From: Qipengyuania xiamenensis
GTDB taxonomy: Bacteria > Pseudomonadota > Alphaproteobacteria > Sphingomonadales > Sphingomonadaceae
Reading direction: 5' to 3'
DNA length: 64,000 nt
NCBI RefSeq assembly: GCF_019711495.1
Contig: NZ_JAIGNM010000001.1
Span: 1,302,001 to 1,366,000 of the forward strand
Of this stretch, positions 18,179-27,906 are shown one piece after another (position 1 is the stretch's first letter; each line of letters opens with the position of its first letter). The notes under the pieces are model-generated. The model was given only the letters and a program-made list of their open reading frames with translations. It was not told where the DNA came from and did no database searches. The translations under genes and the position numbers were made by a program.

Positions 18179-18508
18179 ATGGAAATGCCCATGGAAGACA
18201 TGCAGAAGAACGCTTCGCGTGCGACGGCTTTGCTGAAGTCGATGGCTAACGAGTGGCGCCTGCTGATCCTGTGCCAGCTTTCCCAGAAGGAAATGACGGT
18301 CGGTGAGCTGACCGAGCTCGTCCCGCTATCGCAATCCGCGCTCTCGCAGCACCTGTCGGTCCTGCGGCGCGAGAAGCTCGTGAAGACGCGGCGCAGTTCG
18401 CAGTTCATCCACTACTCGCTCGACAGCGAAGAGGTGAAAGCCGTGATCGGCACGCTCTACGAACTGTATTGCGCGCCTGCCGACGAAGGTGGCCTGCCGG
18501 GCTGCTGA
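18179..18508 (+). CDS. bigR: ArsR-family persulfide-sensing repressor, BigR/SqrR type
   Basis: A 109-residue winged-helix repressor with recognition region SQSALSQHLSVLRREKLV. Two cysteines, Cys32 (LLILCQL) and Cys98 (YELYC), are 66 residues apart, the same spacing as the dithiol pair Cys41/Cys107 of SqrR, which forms a tetrasulfide bridge on persulfide exposure. A metal site of classic ArsR is not evident. It is divergent from soeA, and the YeeE/YedE and blh-like genes lie just downstream on the other strand, which matches the BigR regulon. Several in-frame ATGs (18179, 18185, 18191) leave the exact start open. Confidence 0.85.
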   Translation: MEMPMEDMQKNASRATALLKSMANEWRLLILCQLSQKEMTVGELTELVPLSQSALSQHLSVLRREKLVKTRRSSQFIHYSLDSEEVKAVIGTLYELYCAPADEGGLPGC

Positions 18509-18514
18509 ACGGGT

Positions 18515-18934
18515 TCAGCCTTTGAACATCACCCGGTGGAGCGCCATCCCCGCCATGAGGCTGGCGAGGAAAACCACCGCTTGGAGCGGAGCGATCGCGA
18601 GGATCGCGAAGCCCGGGCCGGGGCATAGTCCCGCCAGACCCCACCCGATCCCGAACAGCGTCGCGCCCGACACCAGCTGGGGCGTGAGGTCCGACCGCTC
18701 GGGCAGGGCGAAAGCCTGCGCGAAAATCGGCTTGGTCATGCGCGGCACGAACCGCCATGCCACGGCCATCACCAGCACAGCGCCGCCCATGACGAAGGCC
18801 AGGGTCGGATCCCATGCGCCGAAAATGTCGAGAAAGCCGCGAATGCGCGCCGGATCGGTCATCCCGCCAAGCGCGAGGCCCGCGCCGAAGAGGAGCCCCG
18901 AAGCGAGCGGGGGCAAGTAATTGCGCAGGATCAT
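18515..18934 (-). CDS. YeeE/YedE-family membrane protein, C-terminal-half type (DUF6691)
   Basis: A 139-residue protein with about four helices and the motif GLCPGPGFA, in which the Cys is the conserved sulfur-handling residue of YeeE/YedE transporters. Together with the preceding gene (four-base overlap) it equals a full-length YeeE split into two chains. YeeE of Spirochaeta and E. coli imports thiosulfate, and this pair is usual in BigR operons. The ATG at 18934 was chosen because upstream sequence in frame belongs to the neighbouring gene. Confidence 0.85.
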   Translation of the reverse strand: MILRNYLPPLASGLLFGAGLALGGMTDPARIRGFLDIFGAWDPTLAFVMGGAVLVMAVAWRFVPRMTKPIFAQAFALPERSDLTPQLVSGATLFGIGWGLAGLCPGPGFAILAIAPLQAVVFLASLMAGMALHRVMFKG

Positions 18935-19365
18935 CCGATTGCTCCCAAAAGGGCGACGGTAGCGATACCGGAGGCCATGAAGGTCAGCGTCGCCACGATC
19001 GAGCGCTGCGACAGACGGCTCACGCCGCAAACGCCGTGCCCGCTCGTGCACCCACTGCCGAGCCGCGCGCCGAAGCCGACGAGGACGCCTGCCACTGCCA
19101 GCAAGGGCAGCGACACGAATTCGGGGTTCAGCCCGCCCTTGAGCGTGGCCACGATGGCCGCACCCAGCGGCAAGCCGATCAGGAACAGCCACGCCGATCG
19201 TTTGGACATGCCTTCACTGCTCAGACCGACGGCGCGGCTGGCGATGCCCGACACGCCGACGATACGACCGGCACCGAGCAGCAGCAAGGCTCCGGCCAGG
19301 CCGATCAGCACGCCGCCAGCAAGCCCGTCGACAGGCGCCGCGTCTGGAAATCCGGGCAGCATCAT
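18931..19365 (-). CDS. YeeE/YedE-family membrane protein, N-terminal-half type
   Basis: A 144-residue protein with about four helices and the signature GSGCTSGHGVCG, the cysteine-containing transport motif of the family. It overlaps the second half downstream and the blh-like gene upstream by four bases each, giving the order blh, yeeE-a, yeeE-b. It probably moves thiosulfate or another reduced sulfur species across the inner membrane. The direction of transport is not decided by sequence. Confidence 0.87.
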   Translation of the reverse strand: MMLPGFPDAAPVDGLAGGVLIGLAGALLLLGAGRIVGVSGIASRAVGLSSEGMSKRSAWLFLIGLPLGAAIVATLKGGLNPEFVSLPLLAVAGVLVGFGARLGSGCTSGHGVCGVSRLSQRSIVATLTFMASGIATVALLGAIG

Positions 19366-20297
19366 AGCGTGTTCACCGGTATCTTGATGTAGCTCACACC
19401 GTTCTCCTCGGGTTCGGGAAGATGTCCGCCGCGCATGTTCACCTGCACGCCCGGCATGATCAGCTTGGGCATGGCGAGAGTGCGATCACGCGCCGTGCGC
19501 ATTTCGACGAATTCGTCCTCGCTCGTGCCTTCCTTCACGTGGACATTGCCCTCGCGCTGTTCGGCGACGCTGCTTTCCCAGGCATATTTGTCCCTGCCCG
19601 GCGCCTTGTAATCGTGGCACATGAACAGGCGCGTCTGCGCGGGCAGCGAGAGAAGGCGGCGGGTCGAGCGGAACAGGACCCGCGCATCACCGCCGGGGAA
19701 GTCGGCACGCGCCGTGCCGAAGTCGGGCATGAACAACGTGTCACCGATAAACGCGGCATTGCCGATCACGATGGCATAGTCGGCGGGCGTGTGGCCCGGG
19801 ACGTGGAGCGCAGTGCCTTCGATCCGGCCGAGCGTGAACGTCTCTCCGTCCGTGAAGAGATGATCGAACTGCGATCCGTCGCGCTCGAAATCGCTGCCGG
19901 CATTGAAAAGCTTGCCGAAGACTTCCTGGACCTGCGTGATCTCACGGCCGATGGCGAGCTTCCCGCCGAGCTTTTCCTGCAGGTAGGGCGCAGCCGAAAG
20001 ATGGTCGGCATGCGCGTGCGTTTCGATCAACCATTCGACTGTCAGGTCGTTCTTGCGCACGTGGTCGAGGATGAGATCGGCCGATTCATGCGAGGTACGG
20101 CCCGATGCCGCGTCATAGTCGAGCACCGAATCGATGATCGCACACTGGCGCGTTTCCGGGTCATGGACCACGTAGCTGACCGTGTTCGTTTCCTCGTCGA
20201 AAAATGCCTTGATTTCAGGCTGCAGCGCCGCGTCGGCAAGAGCACGTTCGACCTGCCCTGCGGCTGCCTCGATTACATTGTCATCGGTATGGGTCAT
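19362..20297 (-). CDS. blh: MBL-fold persulfide dioxygenase, Blh/ETHE1 type
   Basis: A 311-residue metallo-beta-lactamase-fold protein with the iron-binding motif ETHAHADHLSA, a second His in HVPGHTPAD and Asp in FIGDTLF. This is the Blh branch found in bigR operons; the family oxidises glutathione persulfide to sulfite. The ATG is preceded by AAGGTG. It leads the operon blh-yeeE-yeeE and faces moaA. Its product, sulfite, would be the substrate of the SoeABC-like enzyme close by. Confidence 0.87.
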   Translation of the reverse strand: MTHTDDNVIEAAAGQVERALADAALQPEIKAFFDEETNTVSYVVHDPETRQCAIIDSVLDYDAASGRTSHESADLILDHVRKNDLTVEWLIETHAHADHLSAAPYLQEKLGGKLAIGREITQVQEVFGKLFNAGSDFERDGSQFDHLFTDGETFTLGRIEGTALHVPGHTPADYAIVIGNAAFIGDTLFMPDFGTARADFPGGDARVLFRSTRRLLSLPAQTRLFMCHDYKAPGRDKYAWESSVAEQREGNVHVKEGTSEDEFVEMRTARDRTLAMPKLIMPGVQVNMRGGHLPEPEENGVSYIKIPVNTL

Positions 20298-20307
20298 GGC
20301 GTCACCT

Positions 20308-20330
20308 TTATATGCGCAATATCTAATATA
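20308..20330. promoter_or_regulatory. AT-rich promoter/operator candidate for the blh operon
   Basis: A conspicuously AT-rich block (TTATATGCGCAATAT, then CTAATATA) stands out in a GC-rich spacer between blh and moaA. It contains ATAT-N5-ATAT symmetry and, read on the minus strand, TATATT as a possible -10 element. BigR/SqrR operators are AT-rich palindromes placed over the promoter, so this is the likely repressor site. Sequence identity with a characterised box was not checked. Confidence 0.45.
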
Positions 20331-20416
20331 CCTGCAGCGATAGTCAATGCCGGCTTGTCGGATTCCCTCATCACGCGACTGGCCAAGGGGCCGAACTGCG
20401 ACTAGGAATCGCGCTC

Positions 20417-21442
20417 ATGGCGTTATTCGACCCTCCGGCTTCCGCGCCAAATGGCGAAACACGCGGATTGCGGGACGGTTTCGGTCGGCATTTCTCCTAC
20501 CTGCGCATATCGCTGACCGAGAAATGCAACTTCCGCTGCACCTATTGCCTGCCGGAGGGCTTCAGGAAACAAACGGGATTGGCGCCGGAACTTTCCCGCG
20601 ACGAAATCCTGCGTGCCGTGCGCGGCTTCGCACGTCTCGGCCTCTGGAAGTTCCGCCTTACCGGAGGCGAACCCACGGTAAGGCCGGACTTTGCCGAAAT
20701 CCTCGAGGCTGTCGCGGACGTTCCGGGCGCCGAACGCATTGCCCTGACCACCAATGGATACCGTCTCGCGCAAAACGCGAAGGCATGGCGGGAAAGCGGG
20801 CTCGACGCAGTCAACGTGAGCATCGACACGCTCGATCCGGAAGGCTTCGCAAAGATCACGGGCCATGACCGCCTGCAAGAGGTGATTGCCGGGATCGATG
20901 CCTGTCTCGACGCAGGCTTCGACGCGGTGAAGGTCAACAGCGTGCTGATGAAATCGCTGGGCGCAAGTGACTGGGAGGACATCCTGGCCTTCGTGGCCGA
21001 CCGCCCGGTCACCTGGCGCTTCATCGAGCTGATGCGCACCAACGACAATGCCGGCTTCCATCGCGGTGAAGCCCTGCCCGGCGAAGTTATCCGCTCCCGC
21101 CTGCTCAAAGAGGGCTGGCAGGCACGCCCCCGCCAAGCCGGTGCCGGTCCTTCCAACGACTATCTTCACCCGGCGAGGCGCGGTTCGATCGGGCTGATCT
21201 CACCCTATGCCTCCGGCTTTTGCGAAAGCTGCAATCGCCTGCGCCTGTCGAGCCGTGGCAAGCTGCATCTGTGCCTGTTCGGTGACGAGGGCCTCGACCT
21301 GCGCGACCTCCTGCAATCCGACGACCAGCTCGATGCGCTGGTGGACCGGATCCGCGCTGCCATGCCCACCAAGATGCGCGCGCATCGCCTGCATGACGGG
21401 AACAGCGGACAGACCCCGCATCTCGCCTCGATCGGAGGCTGA
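20417..21442 (+). CDS. moaA: GTP 3',8-cyclase MoaA
   Basis: A 341-residue radical-SAM enzyme that converts GTP to the cyclic precursor of molybdopterin with MoaC. The N-terminal cluster motif is CNFRCTYC (Cys37, Cys41, Cys44); the C-terminal cluster is FCESCNRLRL plus a Cys in LHLCLFG; LTGGEPTVR binds SAM. The chain ends in Gly-Gly, the conserved catalytic tail. It is followed nine bases later by moeA. It supplies cofactor for the molybdoenzyme in this neighbourhood. Confidence 0.95.
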   Translation: MALFDPPASAPNGETRGLRDGFGRHFSYLRISLTEKCNFRCTYCLPEGFRKQTGLAPELSRDEILRAVRGFARLGLWKFRLTGGEPTVRPDFAEILEAVADVPGAERIALTTNGYRLAQNAKAWRESGLDAVNVSIDTLDPEGFAKITGHDRLQEVIAGIDACLDAGFDAVKVNSVLMKSLGASDWEDILAFVADRPVTWRFIELMRTNDNAGFHRGEALPGEVIRSRLLKEGWQARPRQAGAGPSNDYLHPARRGSIGLISPYASGFCESCNRLRLSSRGKLHLCLFGDEGLDLRDLLQSDDQLDALVDRIRAAMPTKMRAHRLHDGNSGQTPHLASIGG

Positions 21443-21450
21443 CAGCGCGC

Positions 21451-22635
21451 ATGCTCGATTTCGATGCCGCGATCGGGAAGCTGGAAGCCGCGGTCCATTC
21501 TTTGGCGACCGAAGAACTGCCTCTCGCCGAGGCAGCGGCCCGCTTCCTCGCCCGGGACCTGTGCGCGCGCGGCGATGCACCGGCGAGGGCAATCTCCGCG
21601 ATGGATGGCTATGCAGTGGCAGAAGCGTCGACGCGCCCGGGAGAATGGCTGACCGTCGCACATGAGATCAAGGCAGGCGCGGCCGATCCCGGCGCGCTGT
21701 CTGGCGGGGAGATCGCAAGGATCTTCACCGGTGCTCCGCTCCCTGAAGGTGCCGATTGCGTCATCATGCAGGAATATGCGGAGCGCGATGGCGACAGGGC
21801 CCGCTTCTCGGAAGGCTACGGCCCTGCCCGCCACGTCCGCGAGGCCGGGAGCGATTTTCGCGCCGGCGACATCCTCCTGAAGCGCGGCACCAGGCTGACG
21901 CCGCGTGCCATGGTCTCGGCCGCCGCAGCCGATGTCGCGGCAGTCGAGGTTTATGCCCGCCCGCGCATCGCCATCATTGCGACCGGCGACGAACTCGCTC
22001 CTCCCGGCAGCGCTTTCGAGACACCCGGGGCATTGCCGGAATCGGCCAGTTTCGGGGTCGCTGCGATGGCCGAAGAGATGGGTGCGCAGATCGTTTCCCG
22101 CTCGCGTGGAAGCGACGATTTGGACGAGTTGACCGGGCTGGCGGGACAGGCTCTCGACAAGGCGGACTGCGTGGTGGTCACTGGCGGCGCTTCGGTCGGA
22201 GACCATGATCTGGCCCGCCCGATGTTCGGCGAGGCCGGCCTCGACCTCGTCTTTTCGAGGATCGCCATCAAGCCGGGAAAACCCGTCTGGCTCGGCACAT
22301 CGCGTGGCAAGATGGTCATCGGGCTGCCGGGCAATCCGACTTCGGCGATGGTGACCGCGCGCCTTTTCTTAAGGCCGCTGCTGGCCGCCATGCAGGGTGG
22401 CTCGGTTGCCGGACAGCTCCAGTTCCTCCCGATGCCGCTGGGCGCCGCCCTGCCGCCGACCGGCTCGCGCGAGACCTTCGTCCGCGCGCGGGGCACGCCA
22501 GACGGACTGGTGCCGCGCAGCAACCAAGAGAGCGGGTCGCAGGCTCCGCTGGCAGAGGCCGACTGGCTCATCCGGAGGCCGGCGGACACTCCCGCGTGTG
22601 AAGCGGGCGGCATGGTGCAGGCGCTGGCCTTCTGA
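21451..22635 (+). CDS. moeA: Molybdopterin molybdenumtransferase MoeA
   Basis: A 394-residue enzyme that inserts molybdate into adenylylated molybdopterin. It has the expected order: an N-terminal MDGYAV motif with upstream ISA, a GAPLPEGADCVIMQE segment, the MoaB/Mog-like domain with IIATGDEL and VVTGGASVGDHD, and KPGKPVWLG with GLPGNPTSAMV towards the C-terminus. It is cotranscribed with moaA and convergent with hutU (14-bp gap). Confidence 0.95.
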   Translation: MLDFDAAIGKLEAAVHSLATEELPLAEAAARFLARDLCARGDAPARAISAMDGYAVAEASTRPGEWLTVAHEIKAGAADPGALSGGEIARIFTGAPLPEGADCVIMQEYAERDGDRARFSEGYGPARHVREAGSDFRAGDILLKRGTRLTPRAMVSAAAADVAAVEVYARPRIAIIATGDELAPPGSAFETPGALPESASFGVAAMAEEMGAQIVSRSRGSDDLDELTGLAGQALDKADCVVVTGGASVGDHDLARPMFGEAGLDLVFSRIAIKPGKPVWLGTSRGKMVIGLPGNPTSAMVTARLFLRPLLAAMQGGSVAGQLQFLPMPLGAALPPTGSRETFVRARGTPDGLVPRSNQESGSQAPLAEADWLIRRPADTPACEAGGMVQALAF

Positions 22636-22649
22636 CGGGCGCGGGCGCG

Positions 22650-24320
22650 CTAGCCGAGGATGCCCGGCAGGTTCAGCCCCTTCTCGCGCGCACAATCCGC
22701 AGCGTCCTCGTAGCCCGCGTCGGCATGACGCATGACGCCGGTTGCCGGGTCGTTCCAGAGCACGCGTTCGAGCCGCCGCGCGGCATCCTCGGTCCCGTCG
22801 GCGACGATGACCATGCCGGCATGCTGGGAAAAACCCATGCCGACGCCGCCACCATGATGCAGGCTGACCCATGTAGCCCCGCTGGCTGTGTTGAGGAGAG
22901 CGTTGAGCAACGGCCAGTCGCTGACCGCGTCCGAACCGTCCTTCATCGCCTCGGTTTCGCGATTGGGGCTGGCGACCGATCCTGAATCGAGGTGGTCGCG
23001 TCCGATCACGACCGGTGCCTTAAGCTCGCCATTCGCCACCATCTCGTTGAAGGCGAGGCCGAGCCGGTGGCGATCGCCCAGACCCACCCAGCAGATACGC
23101 GCGGGTAAGCCCTGGAAGGCAATCCGCTCGCGGGCCATGTCGAGCCAGTTGTGGAGGTGGTGGTTGTCGGGCAGCAGCTCCTTCACCTTGGCATCGGTCT
23201 TGTAGATGTCTTCCGGATCGCCCGAGAGTGCAGCCCAGCGGAACGGGCCGACCCCGCGGCAGAAGAGCGGGCGGATATAGGCAGGGACGAAGCCGGGGAA
23301 GTCGAAGGCGTTCTCCAGCCCCTCTTCGAGCGCGACCTGTCGGATATTGTTTCCATAATCGAGCGTCGGCACGCCCGCGTTCCAGAAGGCCAGCATGGCT
23401 TCGACCTGCTTCTTCATCGAGGCGCGCGCGGCCTTTTCGACCGCCTTGGGATCGCTTTCGCGCTTTTCGCGCCATTCGCCCATGGTCCAGCCTTCGGGGA
23501 GGTAGCCATTGACCGGATCGTGCGCGCTGGTCTGGTCGGTGACGATGTCGGGCCGCACTCCGCGCTTCACCAGTTCGGGGAAAATCTCGGCGGCATTGCC
23601 GAGCAGGCCGACCGACTTGGCCTCGCCCGCAGCAGTCCAACGCTCGATCATTTCGAGGGCCTCGTCCACGCTGTCGGTCTTCTCGTCGAGGTAACGGGTG
23701 CGCAGGCGGAAATCGATGCTTTCCGGATTGCACTCGACCGCGAGGCAGCAGGCACCCGCCATCACCGCAGCGAGCGGCTGCGCGCCGCCCATGCCGCCAA
23801 GCCCCCCGGTGAAGATCCACTTGCCGGTGAGGTCACCGCCATAATGCTTGCGGCCCGCCTCGACGAAAGTCTCATAAGTGCCCTGCACGATGCCCTGCGT
23901 GCCGATGTAGATCCACGATCCCGCGGTCATCTGGCCGTACATCATCAGGCCCTTCCGATCGAGCTCGCTGAAGTGCTCCCAGTTCGCCCAGTGCGGCACG
24001 ATGTTGGAGTTGGCGATGAGCACGCGCGGAGCATCGCTATGCGTGCGGAACACGCCTACTGGCTTGCCCGACTGGACGAGCAACGTCTCGTCGTCCGACA
24101 GCGTCTTGAGGCTGGTCAGGATCTGGTCGAAATCGCTCCAGCTGCGCGCCGCACGGCCGATGCCGCCATAGACCACCAGCTCGTCGGGGTTCTCGGCCAC
24201 TTCACGGTCGAGATTGTTCTGGATCATGCGGAACGGCGCTTCTGTCTGCCAGCTGCCGCAGGTTAGGTCGGGGCCGGTGGGCGCTTTCACGTCGCGGGCA
24301 TTGCGGCGGTCGATGGTCAT
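22650..24320 (-). CDS. hutU: Urocanate hydratase HutU
   Basis: A 556-residue NAD-dependent enzyme for the second step of histidine breakdown, urocanate to imidazolonepropionate. Length and content match the family: [13 protein letters not shown] near the N-terminus, [13 protein letters not shown] for NAD binding, the DQTSAHDP segment and the catalytic-Cys region [13 protein letters not shown]. The ATG at 24320 overlaps the hutG stop by four bases; the in-frame extension to 25040 lies in hutG and is a shadow. Confidence 0.95.
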   Translation of the reverse strand: MTIDRRNARDVKAPTGPDLTCGSWQTEAPFRMIQNNLDREVAENPDELVVYGGIGRAARSWSDFDQILTSLKTLSDDETLLVQSGKPVGVFRTHSDAPRVLIANSNIVPHWANWEHFSELDRKGLMMYGQMTAGSWIYIGTQGIVQGTYETFVEAGRKHYGGDLTGKWIFTGGLGGMGGAQPLAAVMAGACCLAVECNPESIDFRLRTRYLDEKTDSVDEALEMIERWTAAGEAKSVGLLGNAAEIFPELVKRGVRPDIVTDQTSAHDPVNGYLPEGWTMGEWREKRESDPKAVEKAARASMKKQVEAMLAFWNAGVPTLDYGNNIRQVALEEGLENAFDFPGFVPAYIRPLFCRGVGPFRWAALSGDPEDIYKTDAKVKELLPDNHHLHNWLDMARERIAFQGLPARICWVGLGDRHRLGLAFNEMVANGELKAPVVIGRDHLDSGSVASPNRETEAMKDGSDAVSDWPLLNALLNTASGATWVSLHHGGGVGMGFSQHAGMVIVADGTEDAARRLERVLWNDPATGVMRHADAGYEDAADCAREKGLNLPGILG

Positions 24321-25105
24321 GTGAGGTCTCCGAAAGTGCTTTCGATGCCGGCAAAGACCGCGGCGAGCGTATCGCGCAGCTTCGCGGCCTTGTCGGGGAA
24401 ATAGGCGAAGGGCGGTTCTTCCGCCGCGAGATAGGCGCTTTGCGCGATCTCCATCTGGACGGCGTGGATGTTCTCTGCAGGCTGCCCGTAGTGGCGCGTG
24501 GTCCAGCCGCCCTTGAAGCGGCCATTGAGGACGTGGCTGAAAGCGCTTGCGGCACAGGCCTGCTCGACTGCGCTCTCGATCTGGGGGGCGCAGGATACAC
24601 CCGAATTGGTCCCGATGTTGAGCACGGGCAATTCGCCTTCGAACAGGTAGGGCACGTGGCTGCGGATCGAATGGCAATCGTAAAGGACGGCGAACCCGTG
24701 CTGCGCTTTCACCCGCGCGAGCTGATCGGTCAGCGCCGCGTGATAGGGCGCATGGAACTCGGACTTTCGCCGCTCGATCTCGGCGGCCTCCGGCTCCTCC
24801 CGCCAGATCGACTTCGCATCGAAATCGGTCAGCGGGACGAGCGAGGTCGTGTTCTGCCCCGGATAGAGCGAGGCATCGTCGGGCGGACGGTTCGCATCGA
24901 TGACATAACGATTGAAGTTTGCGCGAACGATGGTCGCGTCGGGGACCAGTCCTTCGTAAAGCTCGGGGATACGCCAGTCTGTGTCGAACAGTTCTCGCGC
25001 ACCGGGTTCGAGCGCCTCGAGGATATGGTCCGGCAGCCACGTCCCCGAATGCGGCTGCGCAAGGACGATCGGCGAATTACCGGTCTCGACACTGACCGGG
25101 TTCAT
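24317..25105 (-). CDS. hutG: N-formylglutamate deformylase HutG
   Basis: A 262-residue amidohydrolase that cleaves N-formylglutamate to glutamate and formate, the last step of the five-step histidine pathway. [14 protein letters not shown] and [10 protein letters not shown] carry the metal-binding residues. The ATG at 25105 overlaps the hutH stop by four bases. Its presence together with hutF shows the formylglutamate route rather than the formimidoyltransferase route. Confidence 0.92.
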   Translation of the reverse strand: MNPVSVETGNSPIVLAQPHSGTWLPDHILEALEPGARELFDTDWRIPELYEGLVPDATIVRANFNRYVIDANRPPDDASLYPGQNTTSLVPLTDFDAKSIWREEPEAAEIERRKSEFHAPYHAALTDQLARVKAQHGFAVLYDCHSIRSHVPYLFEGELPVLNIGTNSGVSCAPQIESAVEQACAASAFSHVLNGRFKGGWTTRHYGQPAENIHAVQMEIAQSAYLAAEEPPFAYFPDKAAKLRDTLAAVFAGIESTFGDLT

Positions 25106-26637
25106 CCCAAGGCCTCGCCGATCGAGGCTTCGTGAAGTCCCTCGCAAAGCGGACCCGATGCAAGCAGTTCAGCTGCGGCCGAAATATCGCCATCGACCAT
25201 GCGATCGCTGTCCAGCGTCGGCGAGGCTTCGCGGACGCGCGCCATCACCGACTGGAGCGCATCGCTGGTGCTGAGCGGGGCGCGGAATTCGATCCCCTGC
25301 ACTGCCGACATTGCCTCGATACCGAGGATCGCGGAGAGGTTCTCGTTCATCTCGATCAACCGGCGTCCGGCATGGCAGGCCATCGACACATGGTCTTCCT
25401 GATTGGCCGAGGTGGGGGTGGAATCCACCGTACGCGGATTGGCGAGCGCGCGGTTTTCGCTCATGAGCGCAGCCGAAGTGACTTCCGCAATCATCAGGCC
25501 CGATTGCAGGCCCGGATCGGCGGACAGGAAAGCGGGCAGGCCGAAGCTGAGCGACGGATCGACCAGCAGGGCGACGCGGCGCTGCGCGATGCTTCCGACC
25601 TCGGAGACTGCCAGGGCAATGGCGTCTGCTGCCAGCCCCACCGGCTCGGCATGGAAATTGCCGCCCGAGACCACTTCGCCGTCGGACAGGACCAGCGGAT
25701 TGTCGGTCACCGCATTGGCCTCGGTGCGAAGGACGTGGCCTGCATGGCGCAACTGGTCGAGGCATGCGCCCACGACCTGCGGAGCGCAGCGCAGGCAATA
25801 GGGGTCCTGCACGCGCAGATCGTCTTCGCGGTGGCTTTCCCGGATTTCCGACCCTTCAAGCAAATCGCGCACGATCCGCGCTGCGTCGATCTGGCCGCGA
25901 TGACCGCGCAGGGTGTGGATCTCGTCGCGAAATGGCGCCGAGGACCCCATAGCCGCATCGATCGACAGCGCGGTCGTGACCAGCGAATTGGTGGCGAGGC
26001 TCCACGCATCGAACAGGCCGACCAGCGCCAGGGCCGCCGAAACCTGCGTCCCGTTGAGAAGCGCGAGACCTTCCTTGGCCTGCAGTTCGACCGGCTCCAG
26101 ACCTGCCTTCTGCAAGGCAGCGCCAGCCGCCATGCGCTCGCCCTTGTAGAACGCCTCGCCCTCACCGATGAGCGTGGCGGCCACATGGGCCAGCGGCGCG
26201 AGATCTCCCGAGGCGCCGACCGATCCTTTTTCGGGCACGAGCGGGATGACATCGCTCGCGACCATCTGCTGGAGGCGTTCGATTACCACCGGACGCACCG
26301 CCGAGGCCCCGCGTCCGAGCGAAATGCACTTCAGCGCAATGATCAGGCGGACCACATCGGCGGGCAACGGCTTGCCGAAGCCCGCGCTGTGCGAGAGCAC
26401 GATATTGCGTTGGAGAGCAGCAAGGTCGCTATCCGCGATCCGCACGCTGGCGAGCTTTCCGAAGCCGGTGTTCACGCCGTAAAGCGCATCGCCCTTCGAC
26501 ACGGCCTTTTCGAGCCTTTCGACGGCGCCCGCGACCTCGCCCATGGCCTCGCCCGAGATATGGAAGGCCGACCCGTCGCGGTACAGCGCCTCGAGTTGCG
26601 CCATGCCGACCTGGCCGGGCGAGAGCTCAACGCTCAT
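25102..26637 (-). CDS. hutH: Histidine ammonia-lyase HutH
   Basis: A 511-residue lyase that deaminates histidine to urocanate. Ala142-Ser143-Gly144 in [14 protein letters not shown] form the MIO prosthetic group; Tyr53 ([10 protein letters not shown]) is the conserved active-site Tyr region. It overlaps hutI by 11 bases. It is the first enzyme of the pathway and is expected to be repressed by HutC. Confidence 0.96.
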   Translation of the reverse strand: MSVELSPGQVGMAQLEALYRDGSAFHISGEAMGEVAGAVERLEKAVSKGDALYGVNTGFGKLASVRIADSDLAALQRNIVLSHSAGFGKPLPADVVRLIIALKCISLGRGASAVRPVVIERLQQMVASDVIPLVPEKGSVGASGDLAPLAHVAATLIGEGEAFYKGERMAAGAALQKAGLEPVELQAKEGLALLNGTQVSAALALVGLFDAWSLATNSLVTTALSIDAAMGSSAPFRDEIHTLRGHRGQIDAARIVRDLLEGSEIRESHREDDLRVQDPYCLRCAPQVVGACLDQLRHAGHVLRTEANAVTDNPLVLSDGEVVSGGNFHAEPVGLAADAIALAVSEVGSIAQRRVALLVDPSLSFGLPAFLSADPGLQSGLMIAEVTSAALMSENRALANPRTVDSTPTSANQEDHVSMACHAGRRLIEMNENLSAILGIEAMSAVQGIEFRAPLSTSDALQSVMARVREASPTLDSDRMVDGDISAAAELLASGPLCEGLHEASIGEALG

Positions 26638-27841
26638 GGAATTCTCCGTTCACGATCCGCCCGCGCAGCAGATCGCCGCCGAGCCAGTAGCCGAGGTAAT
26701 CGGGATGCTGCACCTGCCACACGGCAAGGTCGGCGCGCTTGCCCGCTTCGATGGTACCGTACTCATCCGACAGGCCCAGCGCTGTGGCGGCATGACGCGT
26801 GGCTCCCGCAAGCGCCTCGGCAGGCGTCAGGCGGAACAGCGTGCAGGCCATGCCCATCGCCAGCCGGAGCGAGGACATGGGCGAGCTCCCGGGATTGGCA
26901 TCGGTCGCGACAGCTATTCCCACTCCATGCTCGCGCAGGGCATCGACCGGCGGCAGCTGGGTTTCGCGTAGAGTGAAGAAGGCGCCCGGCAGCAGCACTG
27001 CGACCGTGCCGTTCGCGGCCAGCGACGCTGCATCTTCCGGCGCAAGATATTCGAGGTGATCGGCCGAGAGCGCTGTGAACTCCGACGCGAGCACCGCGCC
27101 CTTGAGATCGCTCAGCTGCTCTGCATGCAGCTTGACCGGCAGGCCAAGTTCGCGCGCCACTTCAAATACGCGGCGGACCTGTTCGGGAGTGAAACCGATG
27201 TTCTCGCAGAAGGCATCGACCGCATCGACGAGACCTTCCGCATGCGCCTGTCGCAATCCGGCGATCGCGACCTCGTCCACGTAATCGTCCGCGCGGCCTT
27301 CGTACTCGGGCGGCAGCGCATGGGCAGCCAGCCATGTCGTGCGGATACGCACCGGCCGGTGCTGTTCGATACTGCGCGCGACGCGAAGCATGCGCATTTC
27401 GTGGTCGATGGTGAGGCCGTAGCCGGACTTGACCTCGATCACCGCCACCCCGTCGGCAAGCAGATCGTCGACGCGGACCAGCGCAGCGGCCAGCAATTCC
27501 TCGTCGCTCGCCTCGCGTGTCGCCTTCACGGTCGAGCGGATACCGCCGCCCGCACGCGCGATTTCCTCATAGCTCGCCCCGCCGAGCCGCATGGCGAATT
27601 CCTGCGCACGGTCGCCGCCGAAAACGAGGTGACTATGGCATTCGAGAAGGGCCGGGGTGACCAGTGCACCGCCGAGATCGGTATCGGGAAAATCAGCGTA
27701 CTCGGAAGGCAAATCCTGCGCGGGGCCAACCCAAGCGATCCGGTCTCCATCGACAGCGATGGCCGCGTTCTCGATCAGGCCATAGCCCTTGCCGGCGCTC
27801 ATGGTCGCTGCACCGCATCCGTTGAAGACCCTACGACTCAT
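26627..27841 (-). CDS. hutI: Imidazolonepropionase HutI
   Basis: A 404-residue amidohydrolase-fold enzyme that opens imidazolonepropionate to N-formimidoylglutamate. Metal-binding segments are [10 protein letters not shown] near the N-terminus, KLHAEQLSD and [10 protein letters not shown]. It heads the minus-strand operon hutI-hutH-hutG-hutU and is divergent from hutF across a spacer holding an 18-bp palindrome. The start is the ATG at 27841. Confidence 0.95.
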   Translation of the reverse strand: MSRRVFNGCGAATMSAGKGYGLIENAAIAVDGDRIAWVGPAQDLPSEYADFPDTDLGGALVTPALLECHSHLVFGGDRAQEFAMRLGGASYEEIARAGGGIRSTVKATREASDEELLAAALVRVDDLLADGVAVIEVKSGYGLTIDHEMRMLRVARSIEQHRPVRIRTTWLAAHALPPEYEGRADDYVDEVAIAGLRQAHAEGLVDAVDAFCENIGFTPEQVRRVFEVARELGLPVKLHAEQLSDLKGAVLASEFTALSADHLEYLAPEDAASLAANGTVAVLLPGAFFTLRETQLPPVDALREHGVGIAVATDANPGSSPMSSLRLAMGMACTLFRLTPAEALAGATRHAATALGLSDEYGTIEAGKRADLAVWQVQHPDYLGYWLGGDLLRGRIVNGEFHER

Positions 27842-27867
27842 GGGCTTGCGCTTCCCCTCTATGCGTG

Positions 27868-27885
27868 ATTATGTATGCACATAAT
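27868..27885. promoter_or_regulatory. Palindromic HutC operator candidate
   Basis: ATTATGT-ATGC-ACATAAT is a perfect 7-bp-arm palindrome in the hutI/hutF divergent spacer, with the GT-N4-AC core seen in operators of HutC/FarR-type GntR regulators. One site in this 65-bp spacer could control both operons. It overlaps a possible early GTG start for hutF (27865), which favours the later ATG at 27907. Confidence 0.75.
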
Positions 27886-27906
27886 ATTGGAAAGGCGCAA
27901 GCTGCT

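Noticed and set aside
24321-25040. Long in-frame extension upstream of hutU
   Set aside because: It lies wholly inside hutG in another frame and lacks hydratase sequence; the ATG at 24320 gives the family's normal length.
25132-26976. 614-codon plus-strand frame opposite hutH
   Set aside because: Antisense shadow; the minus strand carries the complete MIO lyase.
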